From positions 62,001-126,000 of the forward strand of contig CP181261.1 in assembly GCA_047833665.1 (NCBI GenBank): a stretch of DNA of 64,000 nucleotides, given 5' to 3'. The DNA comes from Caproicibacter sp047833665 (lineage in GTDB: Bacteria > Bacillota > Clostridia > Oscillospirales > Acutalibacteraceae). This document shows positions 39,677 through 48,056 of this stretch, one piece after another. A model generated the notes under the pieces. The model was given only the letters and a program-made list of their open reading frames with translations. It did no database searches and was not told where the DNA came from. The position numbers and the translations under genes are program-made. The first letter of the stretch is position 1, and the number at the start of each line of letters is the position of its first letter.

Positions 39677-40274
39677 TTTTTTTCCTCCTTTTTTTGCCCG
39701 AATGTTGAATTCTGTTAAAAAGCATCTGTGCCAACAGGGACAAAAGCACAACAGGAATGGTTCCCTCCATAATCATGCCCCAGTCCTGCTGCTGTATGCC
39801 GCCATAAATGACGCCCCCAAGGCCACCAGCACCAATGAGCACACCGATAACAGCTGTTCCAAGTCCCTGTACAAAGGCAATACGAATTCCAGAAAAAATC
39901 ATGGGGGAAGCCAGCGGCAGTTCCACCCAAGCCAGCGACTGCCAAAGATTCATTCCCATGCCGTGTGCAGCTTCCCTTACAGCGGGAGAAACCTCTGTAA
40001 TACCCGTAAATGTGTTGCGGATAACCGGCAACAACGAATAAAGGCAAAGCCCGATAATAACAGTCGTATTGCCCAGCCCGAACAAAATCATCAAAAGTGA
40101 AAGCATAGCAAGCGACGGCACAGTCTGTATGATATCCGCAATGGTCATAATCGGTGCCGCAAGCCGCGTCTTTTTAGAGATTAGAATCCCCAGCGGAATT
40201 CCCAATAAAACGGCAATACCGACACCCCCAATTGTAATCAAAAGGTGCACGATTGTTTCTGTTAATAGACTCAC
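39666..40274 (-). CDS. opuCD: Osmoprotectant ABC transporter permease, second
   Basis: 202 residues, five or six helices. The ABC permease EAA loop is in AVREAAHGMGMNLWQSL and ELPLASPMIFSGIRIA. The start overlaps the first permease's stop by four bases, so they are translated in series. In Bacillus the binding protein sits between the permeases; here it comes last. Confidence 0.92.
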   Translation of the reverse strand: MSLLTETIVHLLITIGGVGIAVLLGIPLGILISKKTRLAAPIMTIADIIQTVPSLAMLSLLMILFGLGNTTVIIGLCLYSLLPVIRNTFTGITEVSPAVREAAHGMGMNLWQSLAWVELPLASPMIFSGIRIAFVQGLGTAVIGVLIGAGGLGGVIYGGIQQQDWGMIMEGTIPVVLLSLLAQMLFNRIQHSGKKRRKKNAS

Positions 40275-40924
40275 TTCGCGGCACCCCCTTTCTTCTTCAG
40301 TCCCCGAGGAGTGACCGCCTTTTGAATTAGGTCTATGACAAATCCCGCAAAGACGGCGAGAATGGAAGCGGGAATTGCACCGGCCAGAATCATGTTTGTA
40401 TCATAGCTCGACAGGCCGGTCCAAATTAAATCGCCCAGGCCACCAGCTCCAATCAGTGCGGCAAGGGTAGCCCAGCTGATTGTATATACGGTGGAAAGAC
40501 GGATACCTGCAACAATCGCCGGAAGGGCAATTGGAATCTCCACTTTAATCAAAAGCTGCATGTCGCTCATGCCAATTCCCCGCGCTGCTTCCACATACAG
40601 GTTGTTTACCTCTCGGATGCCGGTGTAGGTGTTTTGCAGAATGGGAAGAACCGCATAAGCCACCAACACAATAATGGAAGGAAATTCACCCAAGCCGAAC
40701 AGCATAAGTCCAATGCCAAGCAAAACAAGACCGGGAATCGTCTGCACAAGTCCCGCAAGGGCCAAAACCGGTTTTGCTGCTTTTTCGTTCCGGGTTAAAA
40801 TAATTCCGAGCGGAACGGCAATGATGATGGCAATGAGGATGGAAATACCGGACATGCGCACATGCGTTCCAAGCGCTGCTAAAACAGTCTGCCCTTCTGC
40901 CTGCAGATACTCCAAAAAACTCAT
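40271..40924 (-). CDS. opuCB: Osmoprotectant ABC transporter permease, first
   Basis: 217 residues with similar topology to the second permease and an EAA loop (VEAARGIGMSDMQLLIKVE). It begins four bases inside the ATPase gene and ends four bases inside the next, so it is coupled on both sides. Confidence 0.93.
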   Translation of the reverse strand: MSFLEYLQAEGQTVLAALGTHVRMSGISILIAIIIAVPLGIILTRNEKAAKPVLALAGLVQTIPGLVLLGIGLMLFGLGEFPSIIVLVAYAVLPILQNTYTGIREVNNLYVEAARGIGMSDMQLLIKVEIPIALPAIVAGIRLSTVYTISWATLAALIGAGGLGDLIWTGLSSYDTNMILAGAIPASILAVFAGFVIDLIQKAVTPRGLKKKGGAAK

Positions 40925-42042
40925 TCGTCGTCACCGCCCCAAAGAGCCTGTGCCATGGAACGAACCATACCGGTACGGGTGACAATACCAACCACATGAT
41001 TTTTCTCATCTAAAACAACCAGATATTCTGATTTGTTGGATGTCAGCGTGTCGAACGCATCCTTAGCTCTGCTATCCAACAAAACAGTAGGCGCCTCCGG
41101 ATTCACTAATGCCGAAATAGTTGCCCCCGGTTTACCGGATTTCCGAATATCTTCAATGGTGATAACACCTTCAAACTTGCCATCATCATTCGTAACAATC
41201 AGGCTGTCAATGCCCTTGCTGTTCATCAGCGAAATACATTCCAATGTCTTTTTGTTTGGAGTAACGGTAACGGGATTTGGACGCATGACCTCTAATACGG
41301 ACATATCGCGCGCTGCTGCGGAAGTGTGCAGACCAATAAAGTCACGGACAAAGTCGTTTGCGGGATGTTCCAGAATTTCTTCGGGCGGAGCAACCTGAAT
41401 AATTTGACCATGATCCATAAACACGATGACATCGGCCATTTTGACCGCTTCTGACATATCGTGTGTGACAAACACAAATGTTTTATTCAGGGTTTTATGG
41501 AGTTTTTTGACTTCGTCCTGCAGGCTGTCCCTTGTTAGCGGATCCAGCGCGCCAAACGGCTCATCCATTAAAACCAAAGACGGTTCCGCTGCAAGGGCGC
41601 GCAAAACGCCAATACGCTGCTGCTGTCCACCGGACATTTCCGAAGGATATTTGTTTGCAAATTCGTCCGGGTTCATTCCCGCCATTTCCATCAGTTCGAG
41701 TGCACGTTTACGGCTTTTTTCACGCGGCCATTTTAAAAGCCTCGGTACTGTTTCAATATTTTCCAGGACCGTCATATTTGGGAAAAGTCCAATCTGCTGA
41801 ATCACATAGCCGATATTGCGGCGCAGCTCAACCGGGTTCAGTGTTGAAATATCCTTTCCATCAATCAGAATCTGGCCGCTGGTTGGCTCAATCAGGCGGT
41901 TAATCATCTTAAGTGTAGTTGTTTTTCCGCAGCCAGACGTCCCAATTAAAACGACAAACTGACCGCTTTCAATATTTAAAGAAACGTTGTTTACTGCGGT
42001 TTGTGCTCCATATTTTTTGGTGACGTTTTTCAAACTTACCAT
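40921..42042 (-). CDS. opuCA: Osmoprotectant ABC transporter ATPase with CBS pair
   Basis: 373 residues. Walker A GTSGCGKTTTLKMINRL, signature EMSGGQQQRIGVLRAL, Walker B LVLMDEPFGALDPLTRD. Two C-terminal CBS domains (about 250-365) are known in OpuCA/OpuA-type ATPases to sense ionic strength or c-di-AMP; a binding residue cannot be named here. ATG is 36 bases after dapB, behind AGGAAGG. Confidence 0.94.
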   Translation of the reverse strand: MVSLKNVTKKYGAQTAVNNVSLNIESGQFVVLIGTSGCGKTTTLKMINRLIEPTSGQILIDGKDISTLNPVELRRNIGYVIQQIGLFPNMTVLENIETVPRLLKWPREKSRKRALELMEMAGMNPDEFANKYPSEMSGGQQQRIGVLRALAAEPSLVLMDEPFGALDPLTRDSLQDEVKKLHKTLNKTFVFVTHDMSEAVKMADVIVFMDHGQIIQVAPPEEILEHPANDFVRDFIGLHTSAAARDMSVLEVMRPNPVTVTPNKKTLECISLMNSKGIDSLIVTNDDGKFEGVITIEDIRKSGKPGATISALVNPEAPTVLLDSRAKDAFDTLTSNKSEYLVVLDEKNHVVGIVTRTGMVRSMAQALWGGDDE

Positions 42043-42078
42043 ATAAATTTTATACCTTCCTTTCCTGTTGCAAATTCT

Positions 42079-42903
42079 TTACACGAGTGCAACACGGCGC
42101 GGCGAGAAATCGGAGTTTCGGTCCAGAAAATCCATTAATATTTCCTTTAGATTCATGGCATCTTTCATTTCGTAGATCCCGGTTTTATCCTGAATAAATT
42201 CCGCCGCAAACAAAGCACCTTCCGCAAAAGCATCCCGCGAAAAGCTTTGATGTGTAATCTCTATCATGTCGTTTTCACCAACTAGCATAACCTTATGACA
42301 GCCAACAATTCCACCGGCACGAACTGAGGAGATGGGTATTGTTGGCCGCTGCTCTGCAGGGAAGGAGTCCTGCATCTGGCGTGCAAGCTTGGCGGCGGTT
42401 CCGGATGGAACATCCACTTTGCGCTTGTGATGCATTTCAATAATTTCAATGTCGTAACCGGATAAAATTCGGGAGGCAAGTTCTGTCAGCAACATCAGAG
42501 TACTGACCCCGCGCGTGATATTCGGTGCATAAATCAGTCCGGCATTGTACCGGTCAGCAAGCTCATAAAGTTTCTCTTCCTCTGCTTTGGAAAATCCCGT
42601 GGTTCCCATCACAACACGAACATTTAAGGAAAAAAAGGTTTCTGCGTTTGCAAGTGCCGCGGATGGGCTGGAAAAATCCAGAACAACATCCGGACGGGTG
42701 TTGAAGATACACGATTCAATTTGATCAGAAGAATAAATCGGAATGCCAGTGGTGCGACAGCCGATTACTTCTCCGAGATCGCGGCCTGATTTTATACTTC
42801 CTGGACTGCAAATTCCTGCCACGAGCTGAGCTTTATTGTATGTAAGCAAATATTTGGCGATTTGACTTCCTGTCCGCCCTAAGCCGGAAATACATATCTT
42901 CAT
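42079..42903 (-). CDS. dapB: 4-hydroxy-tetrahydrodipicolinate reductase
   Basis: 274 residues. Nucleotide-binding GLGRTGSQIAKYLL; catalytic and substrate region EMHHKRKVDVPSGTAAKLA with the His pair and Lys of DapB; VVMGTTGFSKAEEEKLYEL. It reduces the dipicolinate intermediate in lysine and diaminopimelate synthesis. The other dap genes are absent here and the DapA-like protein at 8715 is not typical DapA. It is the first gene of the promoter that leads into the opu operon, an unusual pairing. ATG at 42903 is preferred to the start at 42951. Confidence 0.9.
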   Translation of the reverse strand: MKICISGLGRTGSQIAKYLLTYNKAQLVAGICSPGSIKSGRDLGEVIGCRTTGIPIYSSDQIESCIFNTRPDVVLDFSSPSAALANAETFFSLNVRVVMGTTGFSKAEEEKLYELADRYNAGLIYAPNITRGVSTLMLLTELASRILSGYDIEIIEMHHKRKVDVPSGTAAKLARQMQDSFPAEQRPTIPISSVRAGGIVGCHKVMLVGENDMIEITHQSFSRDAFAEGALFAAEFIQDKTGIYEMKDAMNLKEILMDFLDRNSDFSPRRVALV

Positions 42904-43044
42904 TGTGCAAAACGCCCCTTTCAAACGTGACAATTTTTTTACAAGTTGCAAGTTGTTGGATCAGGTAAATATGACCCCTTATTTTTCGCTTCCGGGAACA
43001 GTAAAAAAGCAGACCGGCGCAAATAATTTACATTAATTTACAGG

Positions 43045-43108
43045 CAACTTATTGGTGCGATATAAGTTGTTACTTTGTTATTATACAAAATAACTGCATC
43101 GTTGTCAA
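43045..43108 (-). promoter_or_regulatory. Promoter and dyad operator of dapB-opu
   Basis: Minus strand TTGACA (complement of 43103-43108), a 17-base spacer and TATAAT (complement of 43080-43085), a perfect consensus. Directly downstream of the expected start, CAACTTAT (43045-43052) and ATAAGTTG (43062-43069) form an 8-base inverted repeat with a 9-base spacer. A repressor bound there would block transcription. A leader of about 170 bases precedes dapB. Confidence 0.7.
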
Positions 43109-43112
43109 TTAT

Positions 43113-43138
43113 ATTTTCAAATAGAGCAACAAAACAGG
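43113..43138 (+). repeat. Left 26-bp direct repeat flanking the IS481 element
   Basis: Twenty-six bases starting ATTTTCAAATAGAGC and ending AAAACAGG, identical to 44202-44227. It directly abuts the element end and starts 4 bases upstream of the dapB-opu -35 box. Confidence 0.9.
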
Positions 43139-44201
43139 TGTAGGACTACAATACATATTGGACAGTTGAGAAAAAATAAAATACAGAAATGGACACATCG
43201 GTTAAAATAAAGCTACACAAACCAAATCATACCGAAAGGAAGTGCCCATTTCTGCATGAATAGTGTAACACAAGACATGAAGTTTAGGCAATCCCTAATG
43301 ATCTATGCTCAAAAGTACGGTGTTAGCCGTGCAAGCCGAAAATACAACAAAAGCCGTTCCTTTATCTATTTTTGGATGGCCCGGTATGACGGTACATTAG
43401 AATCGTTGGCTTGCCGGTCTAGGAGGCCTCACAGTCATCCAAACCAGCATACACCTGCCGAGTTAAAGCTGATTCGCGACATGCGGCGCAGAAATCCCGA
43501 CCTCGGTATGATTGAACTATGGTCTCGGTTGAAAAAGCGGGGATACACACGATGTCCGGAAAGTCTGTTCCGTGTAATGCGCCGAATGGGAATGTTCCCA
43601 GAATCAAAACCAAAGAAGAAATATCAGCCAAAGCCATACGAGCAAATGACGCATCCCGGAGAGCGCATTCAGATCGATGTAAAAGTAGTTCCAAAGCGCT
43701 GTATTGCCAACCCTGAGCTTCGGCTTTTCCAGTACACAGCTATTGATGAATTTTCTAGGCTGCGTTTTCTGGCAGCGTACCCTGAACAGAGTACTTACTC
43801 TTCTGCTGACTTTCTAAAACGAGCTGTCGAATGGTTTGCCCGGCGCGGCGTTCGTGTAGAATGCGTTCAAACTGACAACGGTTTTGAATTCACCAACCGT
43901 TTCTCACCTTCCAAGAAACATCTGCTGACGTTGTTCGAAGCCACTGCCGCTAAACTTCATATCCGGCACAAGTTAATTCGTCCTTATACCCCTAGGCACA
44001 ACGGGAAAGTGGAACGCAGTCATCGCGAAGACCAAAAACGCTTTTATGACAAACACCATTTTTACTCTTTAGCGGACTTTGAAAACCAACTTTCCATCTA
44101 CTTAAGACGCTCTAATAATATGCCGATGCGTCCTCTTCATTGGTTGTCTCCTTCTGAATTTTTACATTCCCATACTGTCCAATATGTTTGACAAACCTAC
44201 A
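43139..44201 (+). mobile_element. IS481-family insertion sequence, 1063 bp
   Basis: Ends TGTAGG and CCTACA; the inner CATATTGGACAGT is conserved in both inverted repeats (about 30 bases with mismatches). It carries one intact transposase and is flanked by a perfect 26-bp direct repeat, far longer than the 4-15 bp usual for the family. Confidence 0.88.
43256..44191 (+). CDS. IS481-family DDE transposase
   Basis: 311 residues. N-terminal HTH (YAQKYGVSRASRKYNKSR) then an rve integrase core with D in GERIQIDVKVVPK, D in VECVQTDNGFEF and E in HNGKVERSHREDQKRFY. The frame is complete, so the element may be mobile. Confidence 0.95.
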   Translation: MNSVTQDMKFRQSLMIYAQKYGVSRASRKYNKSRSFIYFWMARYDGTLESLACRSRRPHSHPNQHTPAELKLIRDMRRRNPDLGMIELWSRLKKRGYTRCPESLFRVMRRMGMFPESKPKKKYQPKPYEQMTHPGERIQIDVKVVPKRCIANPELRLFQYTAIDEFSRLRFLAAYPEQSTYSSADFLKRAVEWFARRGVRVECVQTDNGFEFTNRFSPSKKHLLTLFEATAAKLHIRHKLIRPYTPRHNGKVERSHREDQKRFYDKHHFYSLADFENQLSIYLRRSNNMPMRPLHWLSPSEFLHSHTVQYV

Positions 44202-44227
44202 ATTTTCAAATAGAGCAACAAAACAGG
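44202..44227 (+). repeat. Right 26-bp direct repeat flanking the IS481 element
   Basis: Identical to 43113-43138; beyond it the sequence runs into the busR terminator. Confidence 0.9.
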
Positions 44228-44261
44228 CCGGATTCATTGTGTTTTTGAAAAATAAAATCCG

Positions 44262-44300
44262 CATAAAAACCCCCGCATCTCCGGAAAGGAGACGCGGGGA
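44262..44300 (-). terminator. Terminator of the busR-like gene
   Basis: CCCCGCATCTCC pairs with GGAGACGCGGGG; on the minus strand it is followed by GTTTTTATG. It lies 26 bases past the stop codon. Confidence 0.85.
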
Positions 44301-44325
44301 ATATGTTTGCTTATAGGGGATGTTT

Positions 44326-44955
44326 TTAAGAAATTCCATTTACAAAGGCATTAAACCGCTGAATGACATTCTCATCGCCAACGATTAAAACACGATCCGA
44401 TTTACAAAATTCATAGTATGGGCCAGGCGAAAGAATAATATCTTTCTGCTGAACCACGCCGATAACGGTTGCACCTGTGTTATGCCAGATTTCCAGTTCA
44501 CCGATGCTTTTTCCGATAAGCGGGGAGTTATCCGGCAGAGGGATTTCCACGGGTGTAATCAAATCGGATCGTTTATAACGATACATATCGATAATTTGTT
44601 TGGTCAAGGAAAGAATTTCCTCGTCCATGCGGCTGCGCTTTTCCATAAGTTGTGCCAGTTTCATTCGCAGGTCAGCCACACGTTCATCGTCTTTGAAACT
44701 TTTTAGGAATTTGATTGCATTTTCCCTTGAAAGAATCACCATTCCGCTGCCAAGCATGATTTTCAGCACACTTTTGTCAGACAGAAGGGATACGGACCGG
44801 CGGATCGTTTCAGGTGAAACGTTGTATTCCGTCGCCAAAGTAGAGCGCCCTTTCAGTCGAGAGCCTTCCGGGATTTCTCCCGACGCAATTCTTGCGGCAA
44901 GATCCATCGCAATTTTTAGATATCTCGGCATGGCATAGCTTTCCAACCCAGCCAT
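44326..44955 (-). CDS. busR: GntR-RCK_C regulator, BusR-like (c-di-AMP-type osmolyte regulator)
   Basis: 209 residues. It has an N-terminal GntR winged helix (about 1-75; YLKIAMDLAARIASGEIPEG, ATEYNVSPETIRRSV) and a coiled coil at about 95-125. A TrkA_C/RCK_C domain follows (about 130-209; PLPDNSPLIGKSIGELEIW, GATVIGVVQQKDIILSPGP). BusR of streptococci and lactococci has this layout; it binds c-di-AMP through RCK_C and represses a glycine betaine transporter. The opu operon here lies downstream past dapB and the IS. ATG at 44955 follows CGGAGGA. Confidence 0.85.
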   Translation of the reverse strand: MAGLESYAMPRYLKIAMDLAARIASGEIPEGSRLKGRSTLATEYNVSPETIRRSVSLLSDKSVLKIMLGSGMVILSRENAIKFLKSFKDDERVADLRMKLAQLMEKRSRMDEEILSLTKQIIDMYRYKRSDLITPVEIPLPDNSPLIGKSIGELEIWHNTGATVIGVVQQKDIILSPGPYYEFCKSDRVLIVGDENVIQRFNAFVNGIS

Positions 44956-45001
44956 GATTATCATTCCTCCGTTTGAATCAGCGAAAATAAATCGCCGTCA
45001 A

Positions 45002-45051
45002 CCGAATAATTCGGCAAAAATGATTATAGCATGTTTCTGTTCAGTGAGCAA
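45002..45051 (-). promoter_or_regulatory. Promoter of the busR-like gene with dyad
   Basis: Minus strand TTGCTC (complement of 45046-45051), 17-base spacer, TATAAT (complement of 45023-45028). Just downstream CCGAAT-A-ATTCGG (45002-45014) is a perfect 13-base dyad, possibly an autoregulatory site. Confidence 0.55.
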
Positions 45052-45084
45052 ATAAAATTTCATATTCTATGAAAAAAAATAAAA

Positions 45085-45122
45085 AGAACGCCGGTTGTTC
45101 GAAACAACGTCCGGCGTTTTTG
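45085..45122. terminator. Terminator after the DUF3892 gene
   Basis: AACGCCGG and TTGTT pair with AACAA and CCGGCGTT around a TCG loop, with T and A tracts on either side. Confidence 0.88.
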
Positions 45123-45127
45123 AATGA

Positions 45128-45430
45128 TTATTGTGAAACAGTTGGAAGATTTCCAAGATTATTATTCTCGGAACCATCCGGCAGAGAGCGGAGATATTCG
45201 GTACCCTTTTTTGTTGCTACAGCAACACCGCGAATTTTATTTTGCTTAGCAAGCGCAACGCCCTCTTCCCGCGTGATCTTACGCCCGTCTGAAAGTTGAT
45301 ATCCCGTAATTTTTCCGGAGGATTTGATAAGTCCGGTGATGGAGAGCGCATCGGGAGTAGGCTGCGGTGTAAACTCATTGATGGATTTGGGCAGCGGGCC
45401 GTTTTCTGCTTTATAGGTATCTTGTTCCAT
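45128..45430 (-). CDS. DUF3892-domain protein
   Basis: 100 residues; the domain spans about 30-95 (ITGYQLSDGRKITREEGVAL, then KKGTEYLRSLPDGSENNNL). The TEYLRSxPDG motif is typical of DUF3892, a small soluble family of unknown function common in Firmicutes. ATG follows GGAGAGATTTACA-type leader. It is divergent from a peroxiredoxin gene 150 bases away; no functional link is shown. Confidence 0.82.
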   Translation of the reverse strand: MEQDTYKAENGPLPKSINEFTPQPTPDALSITGLIKSSGKITGYQLSDGRKITREEGVALAKQNKIRGVAVATKKGTEYLRSLPDGSENNNLGNLPTVSQ

Positions 45431-45579
45431 TTGTAAATCTCTCCTTTCCGTGCTGTTAGTTTGTGCCGATGGTGTTTTTTTATTCTCGCCTGCCCTTTTG
45501 CGCGGAGGGCTGAATCCGCACAGTTTTTAACCAAATGCGTATTATAAATCAGAATCAAAAGGAGGGAATTTATTTTAAT

Positions 45580-46275
45580 ATGGATACAAACATGAAAATA
45601 AATAATGTAGGCCACTGCGAACATTTAAGTATAGGAATGGAAGCACCGGATTTTACCGCAAACACAACCTTTGGCCCCATTCGTTTTTCGGATTACCGAG
45701 GGAAATGGGTCGTTTTCTTTTCCCACCCCGGTGATTTTACGCCGGTTTGTACAACAGAGTTTGTTGCCTTTGCCCAAGCCTTTTCAAAATTCCAAGAGCG
45801 CAATGTACAACTTTTGGGACTAAGTATTGACAGCAACCCATCCCATTTGGCGTGGGTTCGCTCCATTTCACAAACAACCGGAGTATCCATCCCATTCCCT
45901 GTGGTTGCAGACCGTTCTGGAGAAATTGCAAGAATGTACGGAATGATAGCGCCCGACGTAAGCACACAGGAAACCGTTCGAAACGTTTTCATCATTGACC
46001 CGAACCAGATAATTCGGGCTATTCTGATTTATCCGCTGACCAACGGGCGGAGTATTCCTGAAATTTTGCGTTTGGTGGATGCGCTGCAAACAACGGATTC
46101 CGACAAGGTTGTCACACCGGCAAACTGGCAGCCCGGCCAGCCCGCACTGATTCCGCCTCCGCAAACATACAGCGCCATGTTGGAAAGAGAAAAAGATCAA
46201 GAACAGCTGGGAATCTCCTGCAGAGACTGGTTTTGGTGCTACAAGCGCCTTCCCGGCGGTAAATCATCCAACTAA
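45580..46275 (+). CDS. Peroxiredoxin, Prx6/AhpC-like
   Basis: 231 residues. Peroxidatic Cys in FSHPGDFTPVCTTEF, upstream MEAPDFTANTTFGPIRF, and a C-terminal CRDWFWC segment typical of long Prx6-type members. It reduces peroxides with an unknown thiol donor. ATG at 45580 follows AAAGGAGGG; the frame to 45535 is unlikely. A bidirectional terminator follows. Confidence 0.92.
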   Translation: MDTNMKINNVGHCEHLSIGMEAPDFTANTTFGPIRFSDYRGKWVVFFSHPGDFTPVCTTEFVAFAQAFSKFQERNVQLLGLSIDSNPSHLAWVRSISQTTGVSIPFPVVADRSGEIARMYGMIAPDVSTQETVRNVFIIDPNQIIRAILIYPLTNGRSIPEILRLVDALQTTDSDKVVTPANWQPGQPALIPPPQTYSAMLEREKDQEQLGISCRDWFWCYKRLPGGKSSN

Positions 46276-46290
46276 TTGGAAAACATGGAA

Positions 46291-46336
46291 AAAAGAGCCC
46301 GAAAAAACGCTTGCATGTGTTTTTTCTGGCTCTTTT
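46291..46336. terminator. Bidirectional terminator between peroxiredoxin and degV genes
   Basis: AAAAGAGCCCGAAAAAAC pairs with GTTTTTTCTGGCTCTTTT, one mismatch, with a loop of 10 bases. Confidence 0.9.
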
Positions 46337-46377
46337 GCAATATAGAAAATAATGTGAAAGCTGCTTTTCTCTGAACG

Positions 46378-47250
46378 TCAGCGATGAGTGCCAAGAAAGA
46401 AAAGTGCAATGGTTCCCGGGCCGGAATGCGTTCCAATGACAGGCCCAACATATCCAATGACAAATTTTTTGACCCCCATGCGGCGTTTAATTTCTGCCGC
46501 GAGATATTCCGCGTCTTCTAAGCAATCCCCGTGGCTGATAAATACTGTCTGAGAGGCTGGATCTATCGCTGTTTCTTCCATGTGATCCGCGAGTGCATCA
46601 AGCGAAGCACGGCGTCCCCGCACTTTGCCCATAGGGATTAAGTGCCCCTCATCATCCACGTGCAGAACGGGTTTAATGTTCATCATGGTGCCCAGCAATG
46701 CCGCAGTTGAAGAAACGCGGCCGCCGCGTTTTAAATGGTTTAGGTCGTCCACCGTGAACCAGTGGCATAGGTGCAGCTTATTTTCTTCGAGCCAATCGCG
46801 CACTTCATCGATACTTTTTCCTGCACGCTTTTGCTGCACCGCGAGGTAAACTAAAAGCCCCTGCCCAAGAGATGCGGCAAGGGTATCCACAGCATAGACC
46901 TTTCGTTGAGGATATTTTTCAGAAAGTTCCTCACAGGCGATTTTTGCGGCATTGTAAGTTGCCGACAAACCGGAGGAAAATGCAATATCCAATATATCTT
47001 TCCCCTGCTGAAGCAATGGCTCCATGACACTTTTATAGGCATCAACATTGACAGCGGAAGTGGTGCAGGGTTCGCCGGCACGAATATGCCGGTAAAACTC
47101 CTTGATTGGCATATCCCTCTCATCGAGATAATTATAGTAATCCGCCCCATTTAAATGATAGGAAAGGGGCAGAACAATCACGTCAAGTTCCTTTGCCAGC
47201 TCATTCGGCAAATCACAGGAAGAATCCGTTAAAATCACATAATCCGCCAT
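46378..47250 (-). CDS. DegV-family fatty-acid-binding protein
   Basis: 290 residues. ILTDSSCDLPNELAKEL at the start and CTTSAVNVDAYKSVMEPLL, then HFTVDDLNHLKRGGR-like LKRGGRVSSTAALLGTMMN, define the family. Members present fatty acids to FakA kinase in Firmicutes; no fakA is in the window. The start follows AAGGAGTAAACC. Confidence 0.93.
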   Translation of the reverse strand: MADYVILTDSSCDLPNELAKELDVIVLPLSYHLNGADYYNYLDERDMPIKEFYRHIRAGEPCTTSAVNVDAYKSVMEPLLQQGKDILDIAFSSGLSATYNAAKIACEELSEKYPQRKVYAVDTLAASLGQGLLVYLAVQQKRAGKSIDEVRDWLEENKLHLCHWFTVDDLNHLKRGGRVSSTAALLGTMMNIKPVLHVDDEGHLIPMGKVRGRRASLDALADHMEETAIDPASQTVFISHGDCLEDAEYLAAEIKRRMGVKKFVIGYVGPVIGTHSGPGTIALFFLGTHR

Positions 47251-47339
47251 GGTTTACTCCTTTTTATAGAAATCACACGAAAACGTTATATGTTAATTAT
47301 TGTATCACTTTAACCCAATATATTCAAACAAAAAGAGTT

Positions 47340-47412
47340 TTCCCCTGTTTGCATTGCAAAACAGGGGGAATAAACCTGTGCCTGCTGTTCCTAAAAGTGG
47401 AGCAGCAGGCAT
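47340..47412 (-). terminator. Tandem stem-loops after the ABC exporter permease gene
   Basis: TTCCCCCTGTTTT with its match at 47340-47370, and ATGCCTGCTGCTCC with its match at 47379-47412. The second lies 24 bases past the permease stop. Confidence 0.7.
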
Positions 47413-47435
47413 TTAGATTGTTATCGCAAACCTTG

Positions 47436-48056
47436 TCAGTTGTCTTTTGACGCATAAAAATGGCAGGAAATCCAATAAGAAGCGAAAAAAACCAATGCCG
47501 CAGCGACGGGAAAGAGCCGTATCAACAGAAGAAGCGATGATTCGCTGGGGGCCGGAATGCTAATGGGTTGAAACAGTGCGATACCAAAAGAGGGAATTAA
47601 AAGCAGCAAAAGCAAAATAAGCCGCGCTTTTTGCATCCCATACCGATAGAACAACGGAAATAAAATTGAGCAGAGAAGCAGTGAAACTCCCCATGTCACC
47701 GACAGAACTGCAAAGTTCTCCGCCGTAATGCCTCGAAAGATCATCCATTCCAGTAAAAAAGACAGCAATGTTAAAGCAGTGACCAAACCGGCGGCAAGCA
47801 AATATCGAGCCAATACAATCTGTTTTTTGCTCACAGGAAAACTGAGTTCATACAATCTCCATTTTGCGGCCTCGTCATAGCTAAACGCACTGGAGCACAG
47901 AACCATCGTTAACATGATAGTGACACCGGAAAGCATTTGGTCGACTGAGGACCTGTTCGAATTTGACATGAATACACCATAAAAAATCAGCAGGGCAGCC
48001 AATACTTTGCCCATACGTTTTAAATACAGAATGTCTTTTAAAATCAATCCGGTCAT
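47436..48056 (-). CDS. ABC-2-type transporter permease
   Basis: 206 residues with six hydrophobic segments and the ABC2_membrane_5-like AFSYDEAAKWRLYELSFPVS. It overlaps the ATPase gene by four bases, forming a two-part transporter. Substrate unknown; relatives in YtrA-controlled operons respond to cell-wall antibiotics. Confidence 0.88.
   Translation of the reverse strand: MTGLILKDILYLKRMGKVLAALLIFYGVFMSNSNRSSVDQMLSGVTIMLTMVLCSSAFSYDEAAKWRLYELSFPVSKKQIVLARYLLAAGLVTALTLLSFLLEWMIFRGITAENFAVLSVTWGVSLLLCSILFPLFYRYGMQKARLILLLLLLIPSFGIALFQPISIPAPSESSLLLLIRLFPVAAALVFFASYWISCHFYASKDN

Noticed and set aside
42904..43073. Lysine riboswitch in the dapB leader
   Set aside because: The leader is only about 170 bases and the lysine aptamer core motifs are not present.
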